From a virus: a stretch of 49,244 bases of DNA. The position numbers were made by a program, and so were the translations under genes. Below the pieces are notes generated by a model. It was not told where the DNA came from and did not search any database. It saw nothing but the letters and a program-made list of their open reading frames with translations. Shown piece by piece: positions 1 to 9,397 of the stretch. Every line of letters starts with the position of its first letter. The stretch's first letter is position 1. The stretch spans positions 1 to 49,244 of IMG/VR virus record IMGVR_UViG_3300046171_000177. One strand, given 5' to 3'.

Positions 1-2
1 GT

Positions 3-1697
3 TATTTAAAAAACAGACGTAGTGGTTTTTCTTTTATGAGTTCAGCTGAAACCGTTAATTTAGCTACTATATCGAGTGACTCTAGATATGGAATACTATC
101 TAAAAGTGGTGGTGATGCTAAAAAAATGTTTACCGATAAAGTTGTACCAATATCTGTTAACTATCCGTTTTTCTTTAAACCGATACAAGACGGTATGGAC
201 CGACCTAAAAGTGAACTTGCTTATAGGGTTCCTGCAAGTAAGTTTACGCGTAGAAAAATTACTGCGAACGAAAAGCAGGAAGAGTTGGTTGGACTTGATA
301 CTACTATTGACTGGAAAAACACTGGAGACAACAGTTATGATGGTGAAAAGCTTAGCTTGTTAGTACACGATGAAAGTGGTAAGTGGGAAAGACCTGATAA
401 TATTCTAAACAACTGGCGAGTAACTAAAACTTGTTTAAGGCTAGGTGCTCGTATAGTTGGTAAATGCATGATGGGATCAACGAGCAATGCTCTTGATAAA
501 GGTGGAGATAATTTTAAAAAACTGTACAATGACTCAGATGTCACTTCTAGAAACCGCAATGGACAAACAAAGTCTGGTTTATATTCTTTGTTTATCCCAA
601 TGGAGTGGAACTATGAAGGATTTATTGACGAGTACGGACAACCTGTATTTAATAACCCAGATCATGATGTATACGGACCCGACGGTGAATTAATTGACTA
701 TGGTATAATTGATCATTGGAATAACGAAGCTGACGGGTTAAAAGGAGATCAAGACGGTTTAAATGAATTTTACCGTCAATTTCCAAGAACTGAAGAGCAT
801 GCTTTTAGAGATGAAGCAAAAAATAGTATATTTAATTTAGTTAAGATATACGAGCAAATAGATTACAACGAAGGTATAGGTAATGATAACGCTATTACTA
901 CCGGTAACTTTCAATGGTTAAATGGCGTTAAAGACAGTAGCGTTATATTTTATCCTAACGCACAAGGTAGGTTTAAAATAAGCTGGGTGCCGCCAAGTCA
1001 TTTGCAGAATAAAATAATAGTAAAAAATGGAGTTAAATATCCTGGTAACGAACACGTTGGAGCTTTTGGTTGTGACAGCTACGACATTAGCGGTACTGTT
1101 GGTGGCAAAGGTTCTAAAGGATCGCTACATGGATTAACTAAGTTTTCTATGGAAGACGCTCCACCAAACCATATGTTCTTAGAATATATAGCTAGACCAC
1201 AAACTGCAGACATATTTTTTGAAGATGTGTTAATGTCATTAGTATTTTATGGCATGCCTCTACTAGCAGAAAACAATAAGCCAAGATTACTCTATTATTT
1301 AAAGCGTAGAGGTTACAGAGGTTTTAGCATGAATAGACCAGACAAGGTTTGGAATAAACTATCTGTTACTGAGAAAGAAATAGGTGGTATACCAAACTCC
1401 AGTGAAGATATTAAGCAAGCTCACGCAGCTGCAATTGAGATGTATATACAAGAACACGTTGGCCATAAAGGTGACGGCGTGTACGGAAATATATATTTTA
1501 ATGAAACGCTAAACGACTGGAGTAGGTTTGATATAAATAAAAGAACTAAGTTTGATGCAACTATAAGTTCAGGTTTAGCTATAATGGCTTGCAACAGACA
1601 CCTTTACACACCATCAGCAACAAGAATAAAACCAAAATTAAACGTAAACGTATCAACATACGATAATAAAGGATATACATCTACAATAATAAAATAA
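3..1697 (+). CDS. terL: Terminase large subunit, 5' truncated by window start
   Basis: Packaging motor ATPase/nuclease that cuts concatemeric DNA and pumps it through the portal. The reading frame is open to the window edge; the first ATG at 36 is internal, since the codons before it (KNRRSGFSF) continue the Walker A/adenine-motif region typical of terminases, so the N-terminus is missing. Counting from that ATG, the Walker B-like acidic pair is D112-E113 (in VHDESGK). The RNase H-like nuclease domain follows, with D347 (in GCDSYD), E412 (in LLAENN) and D507 (in FDATISSGLA) as the likely metal ligands. It is followed after 3 bases by the portal gene, the usual packaging-module order. The small terminase would lie to the left, outside the window. 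The family call is firm; the exact subfamily is not determined. Confidence 0.93.
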   Translation, partial: YLKNRRSGFSFMSSAETVNLATISSDSRYGILSKSGGDAKKMFTDKVVPISVNYPFFFKPIQDGMDRPKSELAYRVPASKFTRRKITANEKQEELVGLDTTIDWKNTGDNSYDGEKLSLLVHDESGKWERPDNILNNWRVTKTCLRLGARIVGKCMMGSTSNALDKGGDNFKKLYNDSDVTSRNRNGQTKSGLYSLFIPMEWNYEGFIDEYGQPVFNNPDHDVYGPDGELIDYGIIDHWNNEADGLKGDQDGLNEFYRQFPRTEEHAFRDEAKNSIFNLVKIYEQIDYNEGIGNDNAITTGNFQWLNGVKDSSVIFYPNAQGRFKISWVPPSHLQNKIIVKNGVKYPGNEHVGAFGCDSYDISGTVGGKGSKGSLHGLTKFSMEDAPPNHMFLEYIARPQTADIFFEDVLMSLVFYGMPLLAENNKPRLLYYLKRRGYRGFSMNRPDKVWNKLSVTEKEIGGIPNSSEDIKQAHAAAIEMYIQEHVGHKGDGVYGNIYFNETLNDWSRFDINKRTKFDATISSGLAIMACNRHLYTPSATRIKPKLNVNVSTYDNKGYTSTIIK

Positions 1698-1700
1698 AAT

Positions 1701-4119
1701 ATGGCAGAGTCTGTTATAAAAAGTTATTTTCCAAGTCAAGTAGTTAGCGATGCTGAAAAGTTAAGCTATGACTACGGTTTAAAGGTTGCTAAAGCAATAG
1801 AGACAGAGTGGTTTTACGATGATAGAAGTCACACTAGATATGACACAAACTTTAATAATTTTCACAAGTTAAGATTATACGCTAGAGGCGAACAGTCTAT
1901 ACAAAAATATAAAGATGAGTTATCTATAAACGGTGACTTAAGCTACTTAAACTTAGACTGGAGCCCTGTTCCAATAATACCTAAGTTTGTAGACATAGTT
2001 GTTAATGGTATTGCAGATAGAATATGAGGTTAAAGCGTACTCTCAAGATATGTTTGGTGTTAGTAAAAGAACTGAGTATATGGAGTCTATATTGTCAGAT
2101 ATGAATACTAGAGCTTTTAATGACAAAGTTCAACAGGAGTTTGGTATTAATTTATATGATAACGATAAAGAAACTTTACCAGAAGATACTGACGAGCTTG
2201 GACTTCACATGCAATTAAACTACAAACAAGCTGTAGAGCTAGCAGAAGAGCAAGCGTTAAACGTATTGTTAGATGGTAGTAGATATGACTTAATTAAGCG
2301 TAGATTTTATTACGATTTAACAGTTTTAGGTATTGGCGCTGTTAAAACAAGCTTTAATACGTCTGAAGGCGCAATAGTTGAATATGTAGATCCAGCTGAT
2401 CTTGTTTACTCATTTACAGACTCACCGTACTTTGACGACGTGTATTATGTTGGTGAAATTAAAAACATACCTATAAACGAACTAGTTAAACAGTTTCCGC
2501 ATCTTAGTCAAGAAGACATAGAAGAAATACAACAATCAGGTTATCCACAAAGATCTAATTCTTATAATTCAGGACCAAGATATGAAGACATAGATCGCAA
2601 TAAAGTTCAAGTTTTATATTTTAATTATAAAACGTATATGAACGAAGTATATAAAGTAAAAGAAACAGGTAGCGGTGCAGACAAGCTTATACAAAAAGAT
2701 GATAGCTTTAATCCACCTGAAGGTGTTGAAGGTAATTTTTCTAAGCTTGAAAGAGCAATAGAAACTTTATATGAAGGTGCTTTAATTTTAGGTACAAACA
2801 AGTTGCTTAAGTGGGAGATGTCAGAAAACATGATGCGACCTAAGAGTAACTTTACTAAAGTTAAAATGAACTATAGTATCGTTGCGCCGCGCATGTACAA
2901 AGGTAAAATTGAATCATTAGTAAAACGTATTACAGGTTTTGCTGATATGATACAACTAACACACTTAAAGCTACAACAAGTAATGTCGCGTATGGTGCCT
3001 GATGGTGTTTATTTAGACGCAGACGGTTTAGCTGAAGTTGATTTAGGTAATGGCACAAACTATAATCCGCAGGAAGCTTTAAACATGTTCTTCCAAACAG
3101 GTAGTGTTATTGGTAGATCATTTACCCAAGAAGGTGATATGAATCCAGGTAAAGTACCTATTCAAGAAATAACATCTGGATCTGGCGGTAATAAAATACA
3201 AGCGTTAATAGGTAATTACAACTATTACTTGCAAATGATACGTGACGTGACCGGACTTAACGAAGCTCGTGATGGTAGCATGCCTGATGAAAGAGCTTTG
3301 GTTGGTGTACAAAAACTAGCAGCTGCAAATAGTAATACCGCAACAAGACATATATTAAACTCAGGGCTATTCTTGACAGCGGAGATATGTGAGTGTTTAT
3401 CTCTTAGAATATCTGACATTATAGAGTATTCACCTACAAAAGAAGCGTTTATACAGAGTATAGGCGTGCACAACGTTGCTACGCTACAAGAAATGTCAGA
3501 GCTACACTTGTATGACTTTGGCATATTCTTAGAATTAGCGCCAGATGAAGAAGAAAAAGCAATGCTTGAAAATAATATACAGCAAGCTCTAGCTCAAAAC
3601 AATATTGATTTAGAAGATGCTATTGATATTAGAAACGTTAGAAACACAAAGCTAGCTAATCAACTTTTAAAGCTTAGAAGAAAAAGAAAAGAAAAAGCAG
3701 ACCTAGAAAAACAACAACAATTGCAGCAGTCTCAAGCTATGGCTAATGCTCAAGCACAACAAGCGGCTGCTCAAGCTGAAGTTCAGAAACAACAAGTAAT
3801 AACTCAAATGCAAATGCAAATGGAGCAAATGAAGTCTAGCTTGAGAACTCAAGAAAACTCATCTGACGCTGAACTTAAAAAACAGTTGATGATGTTAGAG
3901 TTTGAAATGAATATGAGACTTAAACAAATGGAAGTTGAAAGCTATAAGTCTAGAGAATCTGAAAAAGAAGATAGGAAAGACGAAAGAACTAGAATACAAG
4001 CTTCACAACAAAGTGAGCTTATAGATCAAAGAAAAACAGGTGGTTCACCTAAAAAGTTTGAATCTGCAGGTAATGATGTACTTGGTGGATTTGATTTAGG
4101 TGGATTTGAACCTAGATAA
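1701..4119 (+). CDS. Portal protein, interrupted by a +1 frameshift near 2021
   Basis: Dodecameric portal at the packaging vertex. Two open frames (1701-2027 and from about 1999 to 4119) are halves of one protein: the first ends in VDIVVNGIADR and the second continues YEVKAYSQDMFG. Removing one A from the pair at 2021-2022 fuses them into about 805 residues, a normal size for podovirus or crAss-like portals. The body is mixed alpha/beta. Residues from about 560 to the end form a long helical Q/K/E-rich tail (QQQLQQSQAMANAQAQQAAA and similar), as in portals with a C-terminal barrel. Position between terminase and scaffold supports the call. No Shine-Dalgarno is visible upstream of the ATG. The break is more likely a sequencing insertion than a lost gene, since a phage needs its portal. 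Confidence 0.88.
2021..2022 (+). other. Frameshift site in portal gene (apparent extra A)
   Basis: The frame changes by +1 here. AGA-ATA-TGA stops the first frame, while deleting one A gives AGA-TAT-GAG and joins both portal halves. Confidence 0.8.
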
Positions 4120-4141
4120 TTACTAATTTATATTTTATATT

Positions 4142-5347
4142 ATGGAAGAACAGAAAGAAAAACCAGAGGTTGATAACACAGTAGAGAAACAAACTATTAA
4201 AAAACCAAAAATTAAAAAGTACAGCAACAGCGATGAGCCTGTTAAACTTGATTTAAAAAAGCCTGAAGTTGTTGAGCAAGAAGAGACCGTAACTAAAGTA
4301 GACTTAACAAATGACAGTCAAGAAAAGCCAGTTGAAAATGACTCAGTTGACGAGACAAGAGTGGTTGGAAGCGATGAAAGTGCCGTTACCGAAGAGAAAC
4401 AAGAAGAAGTATCTCAGGAAACAAAAGCACAAGAGTCAGTACTAGAAGAAGTAACTGAAGAAGAGGTTGAGCAGATTGTTGATAAAGTTGAAGAAGCTAT
4501 AGTTGAAGCTGAAGCTACAGGAGACCCGCTGCCAGAAAACATTCAAAAGTTAGTTGACTTTATGGAAGAGACTGGTGGCGATGTTGAAGATTATGTGGCT
4601 TTAAATAGAGATTATTCTAAAATGGATAATTTAACAGCTCTTCAAGAGTACTATAAAAAAACAAAACCTCATTTGTCAGACGAAGAGATTAACTTTTTAA
4701 TGGAAGATAATTTTAACTTCGACGAAGAAATCGATGACGAAAGAGATGTTAAAAGAAAAAAATTAGCTTTTAAAGAAGAAGTTGCTAATGCAAAAGATTA
4801 TTTAGAAAGCCAAAAAGGCAAATATTACGATGATATTAAGGCTGGCTCTAAATTAACTTCAGAACAGCAAAAAGCAATGGACTTTTTTAATAGATATAAT
4901 AAAGAGTCTGAAGAGGCTCAAAAACAGAAAAACGTTTTTCAACAAAAAACAAACAACTTGTTTAACGAGAAGTTCAAAGGTTTTGAATATCAAGTTGGCG
5001 ATAAAAAGTTTCGTTTTAATGTTAAAGACGTAGAAGGGGTTAAGACAACTCAAAGCGATATTAATAACTTTGTCAAAAAGTTTTTGGCAGAAGACAATAC
5101 AATATCAGATGCTAAAGGTTATCACAAGTCTCTTTATACAGCGATGAACGCTGATGCTATCGCTCAACATTTTTATGAGCAAGGTAAAGCCGATGCATTG
5201 AAAGACAGTATTGCTAGAAGTAAGAATGTCGATATGCAACCTAGACAATCTCATGGTGAGCTAAACCTTGGTGGTAAAAAGTTTAAGGTAGTTACTGGTG
5301 ATTCATCAAATGACTTCAAAGTCAAATTTAAAACAAAACGAAAATAA
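4142..5347 (+). CDS. Putative capsid scaffolding/assembly protein
   Basis: A 401-residue highly charged protein lying between portal and major capsid, the standard place for a scaffold. Residues 1-130 are extremely acidic and low in complexity (many E/V/K/T), and the middle part is predicted helical with coiled-coil character. The last 30 residues are basic (KFKVVTG... KVKFKTKRK), the pattern by which scaffolds contact the capsid shell. No catalytic motif is visible. It is called by position and composition, not by recognised homology; a minor head protein with a scaffold domain is an alternative. Confidence 0.65.
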   Translation: MEEQKEKPEVDNTVEKQTIKKPKIKKYSNSDEPVKLDLKKPEVVEQEETVTKVDLTNDSQEKPVENDSVDETRVVGSDESAVTEEKQEEVSQETKAQESVLEEVTEEEVEQIVDKVEEAIVEAEATGDPLPENIQKLVDFMEETGGDVEDYVALNRDYSKMDNLTALQEYYKKTKPHLSDEEINFLMEDNFNFDEEIDDERDVKRKKLAFKEEVANAKDYLESQKGKYYDDIKAGSKLTSEQQKAMDFFNRYNKESEEAQKQKNVFQQKTNNLFNEKFKGFEYQVGDKKFRFNVKDVEGVKTTQSDINNFVKKFLAEDNTISDAKGYHKSLYTAMNADAIAQHFYEQGKADALKDSIARSKNVDMQPRQSHGELNLGGKKFKVVTGDSSNDFKVKFKTKRK

Positions 5348-5368
5348 TTAATTTAAAAACATTTAACA

Positions 5369-6802
5369 ATGGCAATTACTCCAAATTACGTGCCAGCTCC
5401 AGCTCCGGCAAAGCAAACATTAGCTTCTGCTTATATTGACTTTACTAGTACTGGTTCTAACAGTGCAAACTGGGCACAACAATACTTACCAGACCTTATG
5501 GAACAAGAAGCCGAGGTCTTTGGTGATAGAACTATTTCTGGCTTCTTATCAATGGTTGGCGCTGAAGAGTCAATGACTGCTGATCAGGTTGTATGGTCTG
5601 AGCAAGGTCGTTTGCACTTAGCTTACGAGGTAACTTTTGCTTCAGGTCCAGTTTTCAACGTAGACAAGGACGCTGATGGCGTTGTTCCAGATCCTTATTC
5701 ATCTGCTGACACTTCTAAAGCTCACGGTATTCGTCCAGGCGATATGCTTGTGGTAGCAACTGCTACTAAGACTTTTACTGCTTATGCTACAGCTGTAGAC
5801 GCTGACGGTGAAGTTTCTGTATCACAGTACAATACTGAGTCTGGCTTTCCTACTTCAGGAACTGCTAAAGTTTTAGTATTTGGTTCTGAATATGCTAAAG
5901 GTCAAGAAGGTAGAGCTGGTGCTAACACTCCAGGCTTTAAGTCTTTTGACAACAAGCCAATCATTATCAAAGATAAGTATGAGATCTCTGGATCTGACGC
6001 TTCTCAAATTGGTTGGGTTGAAGTTTCTGGTGAAGAAGGACAAAACGGTTACTTATGGTATTTAAAAGCTGAAGGTGACACTAGAGCTCGATTCACTGAT
6101 TATTTAGAAATGACTATGGTAGAGTCTCAGAAAAGAACTGCAACTGCATTCAACGGTCATAGAGGCGGAACAATTGAAGGTACTGAAGGTTTATTCGCTG
6201 CTCTTGAAGCAAGAGGTAACGAGTCAACTGGTATTACTGGTGTTAACGCTGCTACTGATTTAGCTGAGTTTGATGCTATTCTAGCTGAGTTTGATAAGAA
6301 CGGTTCTATCGAAGAGAACATGATGTTCTTGAACAGAGGTACTTCTTTAGCTATCGATGATATGTTAGCTTCTATGAACTCATACGGCGCTGGTGGTACA
6401 TCTTACGGTGTATTTAACAACGATGCTGATATGGCGTTGAACTTAGGTTTCTCTGGATTCCGTAGAGGTTCTTATGACTTCTATAAGTCTGACTGGAAAT
6501 ATCTAAACGATGCTTCAACTAGAGGTATTATCAATGACTTTAACACTGTAGGCGCTGTCCGCGGGGTTATTGTTCCTGCTGGTGTATCTTCAGTTTATGA
6601 TGAGCAGTTAGGTAGAAACTTAAAGCGTCCGTTCTTACACGTTCGTTATAGAGCTTCTCAAACTGACGATCGTAGATTAAAGACTTGGGTTACTGGTTCT
6701 GTTGGAGCTGTAACTTCTGATCTTGATGCGATGGAAGTAAACTACTTATCTGAAAGATGTTTAGTAGTTCAAGGTGCTAACAACTTCATGTTGTTAAACT
6801 AA
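5369..6802 (+). CDS. Major capsid protein
   Basis: A 477-residue protein directly after the scaffold, resembling HK97-fold major capsid proteins of marine and crAss-like phages (N-terminal segment with YLPDLMEQEAEVFGDRTISG, then a beta-rich middle, then a C-terminal RPFLHVRYRAS/LVVQGANNF stretch). Codon choice differs from most neighbours: GCT, GGT, CGT and C-ending codons such as TTC and AAC are common, which suggests selection for high expression. A strong intrinsic terminator follows the stop codon, which would isolate or boost this transcript. No Shine-Dalgarno precedes the start (leader AATTTAAAAACATTTAACA). Confidence 0.9.
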   Translation: MAITPNYVPAPAPAKQTLASAYIDFTSTGSNSANWAQQYLPDLMEQEAEVFGDRTISGFLSMVGAEESMTADQVVWSEQGRLHLAYEVTFASGPVFNVDKDADGVVPDPYSSADTSKAHGIRPGDMLVVATATKTFTAYATAVDADGEVSVSQYNTESGFPTSGTAKVLVFGSEYAKGQEGRAGANTPGFKSFDNKPIIIKDKYEISGSDASQIGWVEVSGEEGQNGYLWYLKAEGDTRARFTDYLEMTMVESQKRTATAFNGHRGGTIEGTEGLFAALEARGNESTGITGVNAATDLAEFDAILAEFDKNGSIEENMMFLNRGTSLAIDDMLASMNSYGAGGTSYGVFNNDADMALNLGFSGFRRGSYDFYKSDWKYLNDASTRGIINDFNTVGAVRGVIVPAGVSSVYDEQLGRNLKRPFLHVRYRASQTDDRRLKTWVTGSVGAVTSDLDAMEVNYLSERCLVVQGANNFMLLN

Positions 6803-6811
6803 TGTTATTAT

Positions 6812-6849
6812 GAGGTCGGGGGCTACGGCCCTCGATCTTTTTTTTTTAA
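6812..6849 (+). terminator. Intrinsic terminator after the major capsid gene
   Basis: A 12-bp stem (GAGGTCGGGGGC paired with GCCCTCGATCTT, including G-U pairs) is closed by a TACG loop on a C-G pair, a stable UNCG-type tetraloop. It is followed by an uninterrupted T tract. It lies ten bases after the capsid stop codon and is the clearest terminator in the window. Confidence 0.93.
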
Positions 6850-6867
6850 TTTTTATTTTATATTATT

Positions 6868-7743
6868 ATGTCAAAAAAGAAACAAGAAGAGCAAAACAAT
6901 CAAGAGGATTATTATGTGCAACCAGAAGACTTTACCCCTACGGTAGAAGCTGCACAACAACAACCTCAAGTAAAAGAAAAACCTGTCAAAGTAAAACTAC
7001 AGGTTGAAAACAAAACAAAAGATAACTGGGAGATAAAAGACAGGCTTTATGTTTTAGCAAATGGCAAAAAGCCATTAAGCAAATCTATTAGAGCAAGCGA
7101 TATATTCTGGTTTGACGAAGAAAAGGGTTACGAAAGAGAACTAAAGCTAACATCTAATCAACGAACAGTTTTTGTTGATGAAATGAAAGGTGACCAAAGG
7201 TTAGAGCATATTGTTTTTAGAAACGGAACTTTATTTGTGCCTAAAAACAAAGTTGTTTTACAAAAACTTTTATCATTATATCACCCTCATAGAAACATAT
7301 TGTTTGAAGAGGTGAATAAAGTTAAAGAGGCTGCAACAGATTTAGATGTTTTAGAAATGCAGCTAGACGCTATGAATTTAGCTACAGCTTTAGATATTGA
7401 TGTTGCTGAAGCTGTAATGAGAGTAGAAGTTGGATCTGAAGTATCTACGATGAGTTCTAAGGAGCTTAGAAGAGATCTAATGCTGTTTGCTAAAAACAAT
7501 CCCGCTTTGTTCATAGAGCTCGCCTCTGACGATAATGTTCAATTAAGAAACATTGGAGTAAAAGCAGCCGAGCAAGGTATTATAACTTTGTCGCAAGATC
7601 AAAGACATTTCAACTGGTCTAGCACTGGAAGAAAGTTAATGACAATTCCTTTTGATGAAAATCCATATTCAGCACTAGCTGCTTGGTTTAAAACTGACGA
7701 AGGTGTTGAAGTATTTTCTTCGATTGAAAAAAGATTGAAATAG
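6868..7743 (+). CDS. Hypothetical head-associated protein
   Basis: A 291-residue protein between the major capsid and the connector genes. Residues 1-55 are polar and Q/E/K-rich; residues 60-125 look like a small mixed domain (WEIKDRLYVLANGKKPLSKS... NGTLFVPKNK). The rest is helical with acidic patches. There are no signal peptide, membrane segments or catalytic motifs. Its place right after a terminator suggests separate transcription or read-through from the capsid gene. Proteins of this shape in this position occur in marine podoviruses, but their role is not known to me; a head-completion or decoration role is only a guess. Confidence 0.7.
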   Translation: MSKKKQEEQNNQEDYYVQPEDFTPTVEAAQQQPQVKEKPVKVKLQVENKTKDNWEIKDRLYVLANGKKPLSKSIRASDIFWFDEEKGYERELKLTSNQRTVFVDEMKGDQRLEHIVFRNGTLFVPKNKVVLQKLLSLYHPHRNILFEEVNKVKEAATDLDVLEMQLDAMNLATALDIDVAEAVMRVEVGSEVSTMSSKELRRDLMLFAKNNPALFIELASDDNVQLRNIGVKAAEQGIITLSQDQRHFNWSSTGRKLMTIPFDENPYSALAAWFKTDEGVEVFSSIEKRLK

Positions 7744-7750
7744 GTGATTA

Positions 7751-7796
7751 TTTGTAGTAGCTAGGTCACTACATTGGTGGCCTAGTTAACTACAAA
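7751..7796 (+). promoter_or_regulatory. Two-tier hairpin upstream of a connector gene
   Basis: Outer arm TTTGTAG (7751-7757) pairs with CTACAAA (7790-7796). Inside it, CTAGGTCAC (7761-7769) pairs with GTGGCCTAG (7777-7785) around a 7-base loop. There is no T tract on either strand, so it is not a standard terminator. It ends ten bases before the next start codon and could be an RNA processing site, an operator or a translation control element. Confidence 0.55.
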
Positions 7797-7805
7797 AAAC
7801 ACAAG

Positions 7806-8516
7806 ATGGCTGTAAACATAAACACCGTATATCAAAGAGTATTAACTATTGCCAACAAAGAGCAAAGAGGCTATATAACGCCTCAAGAGTTTAACATACT
7901 TGCTAATCAAGCTCAGATGGATATATTTGAGCAATATTTCTACGATCAACATCAATTTTCACAAGTAAGAGGTAGTCAGCCAAAACAAGTTGATCCTACA
8001 GAAATTTTAAAAGACAAAATAAGTTTATTTGAAACTTTTAATGCTGCGGTATCTCATAGCGGTAGCGCTTACGCTTTGCCTAGCGATACTTATAGACTAT
8101 CTAACGTAAAGTATGATGATACTATAGCGGACTACGTTTCAATAAGAGAATTTGAAGCTATGAAAGGCCACCCACTGCTTAGACCTCACGACAATCGCCC
8201 TGTTTACATAAAAACTAAAGATGGTGTAAAAGTTTATACTGGAGGCACTGATAATTCAGTAACACAAGCTACAGGTAGCGATGTAACTGTTGATTACGTT
8301 AAAAAGCCAGCTGCAGCATCTTGGAGCTATGTAGTTGTTAGTGGATCAGCTTTATATGATTCAAATAATTCTACTAACTTTGAGCTTCATGAATCTGAAG
8401 AAGTAAACCTAGTTAATAGAATACTAGTATTAGCTGGAGTAATGATGAAAGACCCAAGTTTATATCAAACCGCAGCTACCGAAGAGGTTAAAGATATTCA
8501 ACAAGAAAAACAATAA
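7806..8516 (+). CDS. Head-tail connector/adaptor-type structural protein
   Basis: A 236-residue protein beginning with the motif IANKEQRGYITPQEFN followed by a helical segment (NQAQMDIFEQYF), a signature I associate with a structural protein found after the capsid gene in marine podoviruses and crAss-like phages. The middle is beta-rich (VYIKTKDGVKVYTGG) and the end helical. Together with the next gene it occupies the place of the two connector ring proteins. No enzymatic motif is seen. The gene-level call is firm; the precise ring assignment is inference. Confidence 0.72.
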   Translation: MAVNINTVYQRVLTIANKEQRGYITPQEFNILANQAQMDIFEQYFYDQHQFSQVRGSQPKQVDPTEILKDKISLFETFNAAVSHSGSAYALPSDTYRLSNVKYDDTIADYVSIREFEAMKGHPLLRPHDNRPVYIKTKDGVKVYTGGTDNSVTQATGSDVTVDYVKKPAAASWSYVVVSGSALYDSNNSTNFELHESEEVNLVNRILVLAGVMMKDPSLYQTAATEEVKDIQQEKQ

Positions 8517-8519
8517 TAG

Positions 8520-9392
8520 ATGGCATTAATAGATGAATCACAAAATAGTTATTACACTGGCTCAGAGTTTGGAGACTATCAATTTACTTCGCTGTCTAAT
8601 ATTATAAATGCTTTTGAAGTTATTTATGTTGGTGAAGGTAAGCTAATAGGCAAATGCTCAAGAACAGAAATAGCTTTTCACGCTCAGCGAGCGCTGCAAG
8701 AACTAAGTTTTGACACTTTAAGATCTGTTAAAGCACAAGAAATAACAGTTCCCAACACTTTAAAAATGATAATACCTCAAGACTACGTCAACTACGTAAA
8801 AATAGCTATGGTAGGAGAAGATGGTTTAGAAAGAGTGTTGTATCCTGAAACAAAATCTTCAAACCCAACGGCAATATCACAAGATGCTAACGGTGATTAC
8901 CAAGATGACGGAACTGATTTAACATTGAAAAGTGAATCTGAATCATGGGCCAATTATAAGTCTATAAGCGCTAGTAATGATGATGACGCTACTAGTTACG
9001 ATAAAGAATTATACGATTTATTTTTAGGACAAAGATACGGTATAAATCCAGAGCGAACGCAAGCTAACGGTCATTTTTACATTGACGAAAACAAAGGCTA
9101 CATACACTTCAGCTCTCAGCTAGCTGGTCAAACAGTTATAGTAAAGTACATTAGCGATGGTCTTGGCACAGAAGACGAGATGAGAGTTCACAAGTTTGCT
9201 GAAGAAGCAATGTATAGAAATATGGCTTACGCTATAGCAAACATGCAAGCGGGAATACCAGAGTATGTTGTAAGAAGATTTAGAAAAGAAAAAATAGCCG
9301 CAACAAGAAAGGCTAAGTTAAGATTATCTAATATTAAGCTTGAAGAAATATCTCAAGTATTAAGAGGCAAGTCTAAACATATTAAACATTAA
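8520..9392 (+). CDS. Second head-tail connector/tail tube-type protein
   Basis: A 290-residue protein, 3 bases after the previous gene and probably translationally linked. Residues 20-100 carry the motif FTSLSNIINAFEVIYVGEGK, then FHAQRALQELSFDTL, then IIPQDYVNYVKI, a conserved block of a marine/crAss-like structural protein that is thought to sit at the head-tail junction. The C-terminus is basic and helical (RRFRKEKIAATRKAKLRL). There are no catalytic motifs. The function is inferred from position and family resemblance only. Confidence 0.7.
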   Translation: MALIDESQNSYYTGSEFGDYQFTSLSNIINAFEVIYVGEGKLIGKCSRTEIAFHAQRALQELSFDTLRSVKAQEITVPNTLKMIIPQDYVNYVKIAMVGEDGLERVLYPETKSSNPTAISQDANGDYQDDGTDLTLKSESESWANYKSISASNDDDATSYDKELYDLFLGQRYGINPERTQANGHFYIDENKGYIHFSSQLAGQTVIVKYISDGLGTEDEMRVHKFAEEAMYRNMAYAIANMQAGIPEYVVRRFRKEKIAATRKAKLRLSNIKLEEISQVLRGKSKHIKH

Positions 9393-9397
9393 ATTTA

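Noticed and set aside
2019-2027. AGA ATA TGA as a programmed +1 frameshift at a slow stop codon (RF2-like).
   Set aside because: After a +1 slip the P-site tRNA would have to re-pair ATA to TAT, which is unfavourable, no stimulating upstream sequence is visible, and the pattern is shared by unrelated sites.
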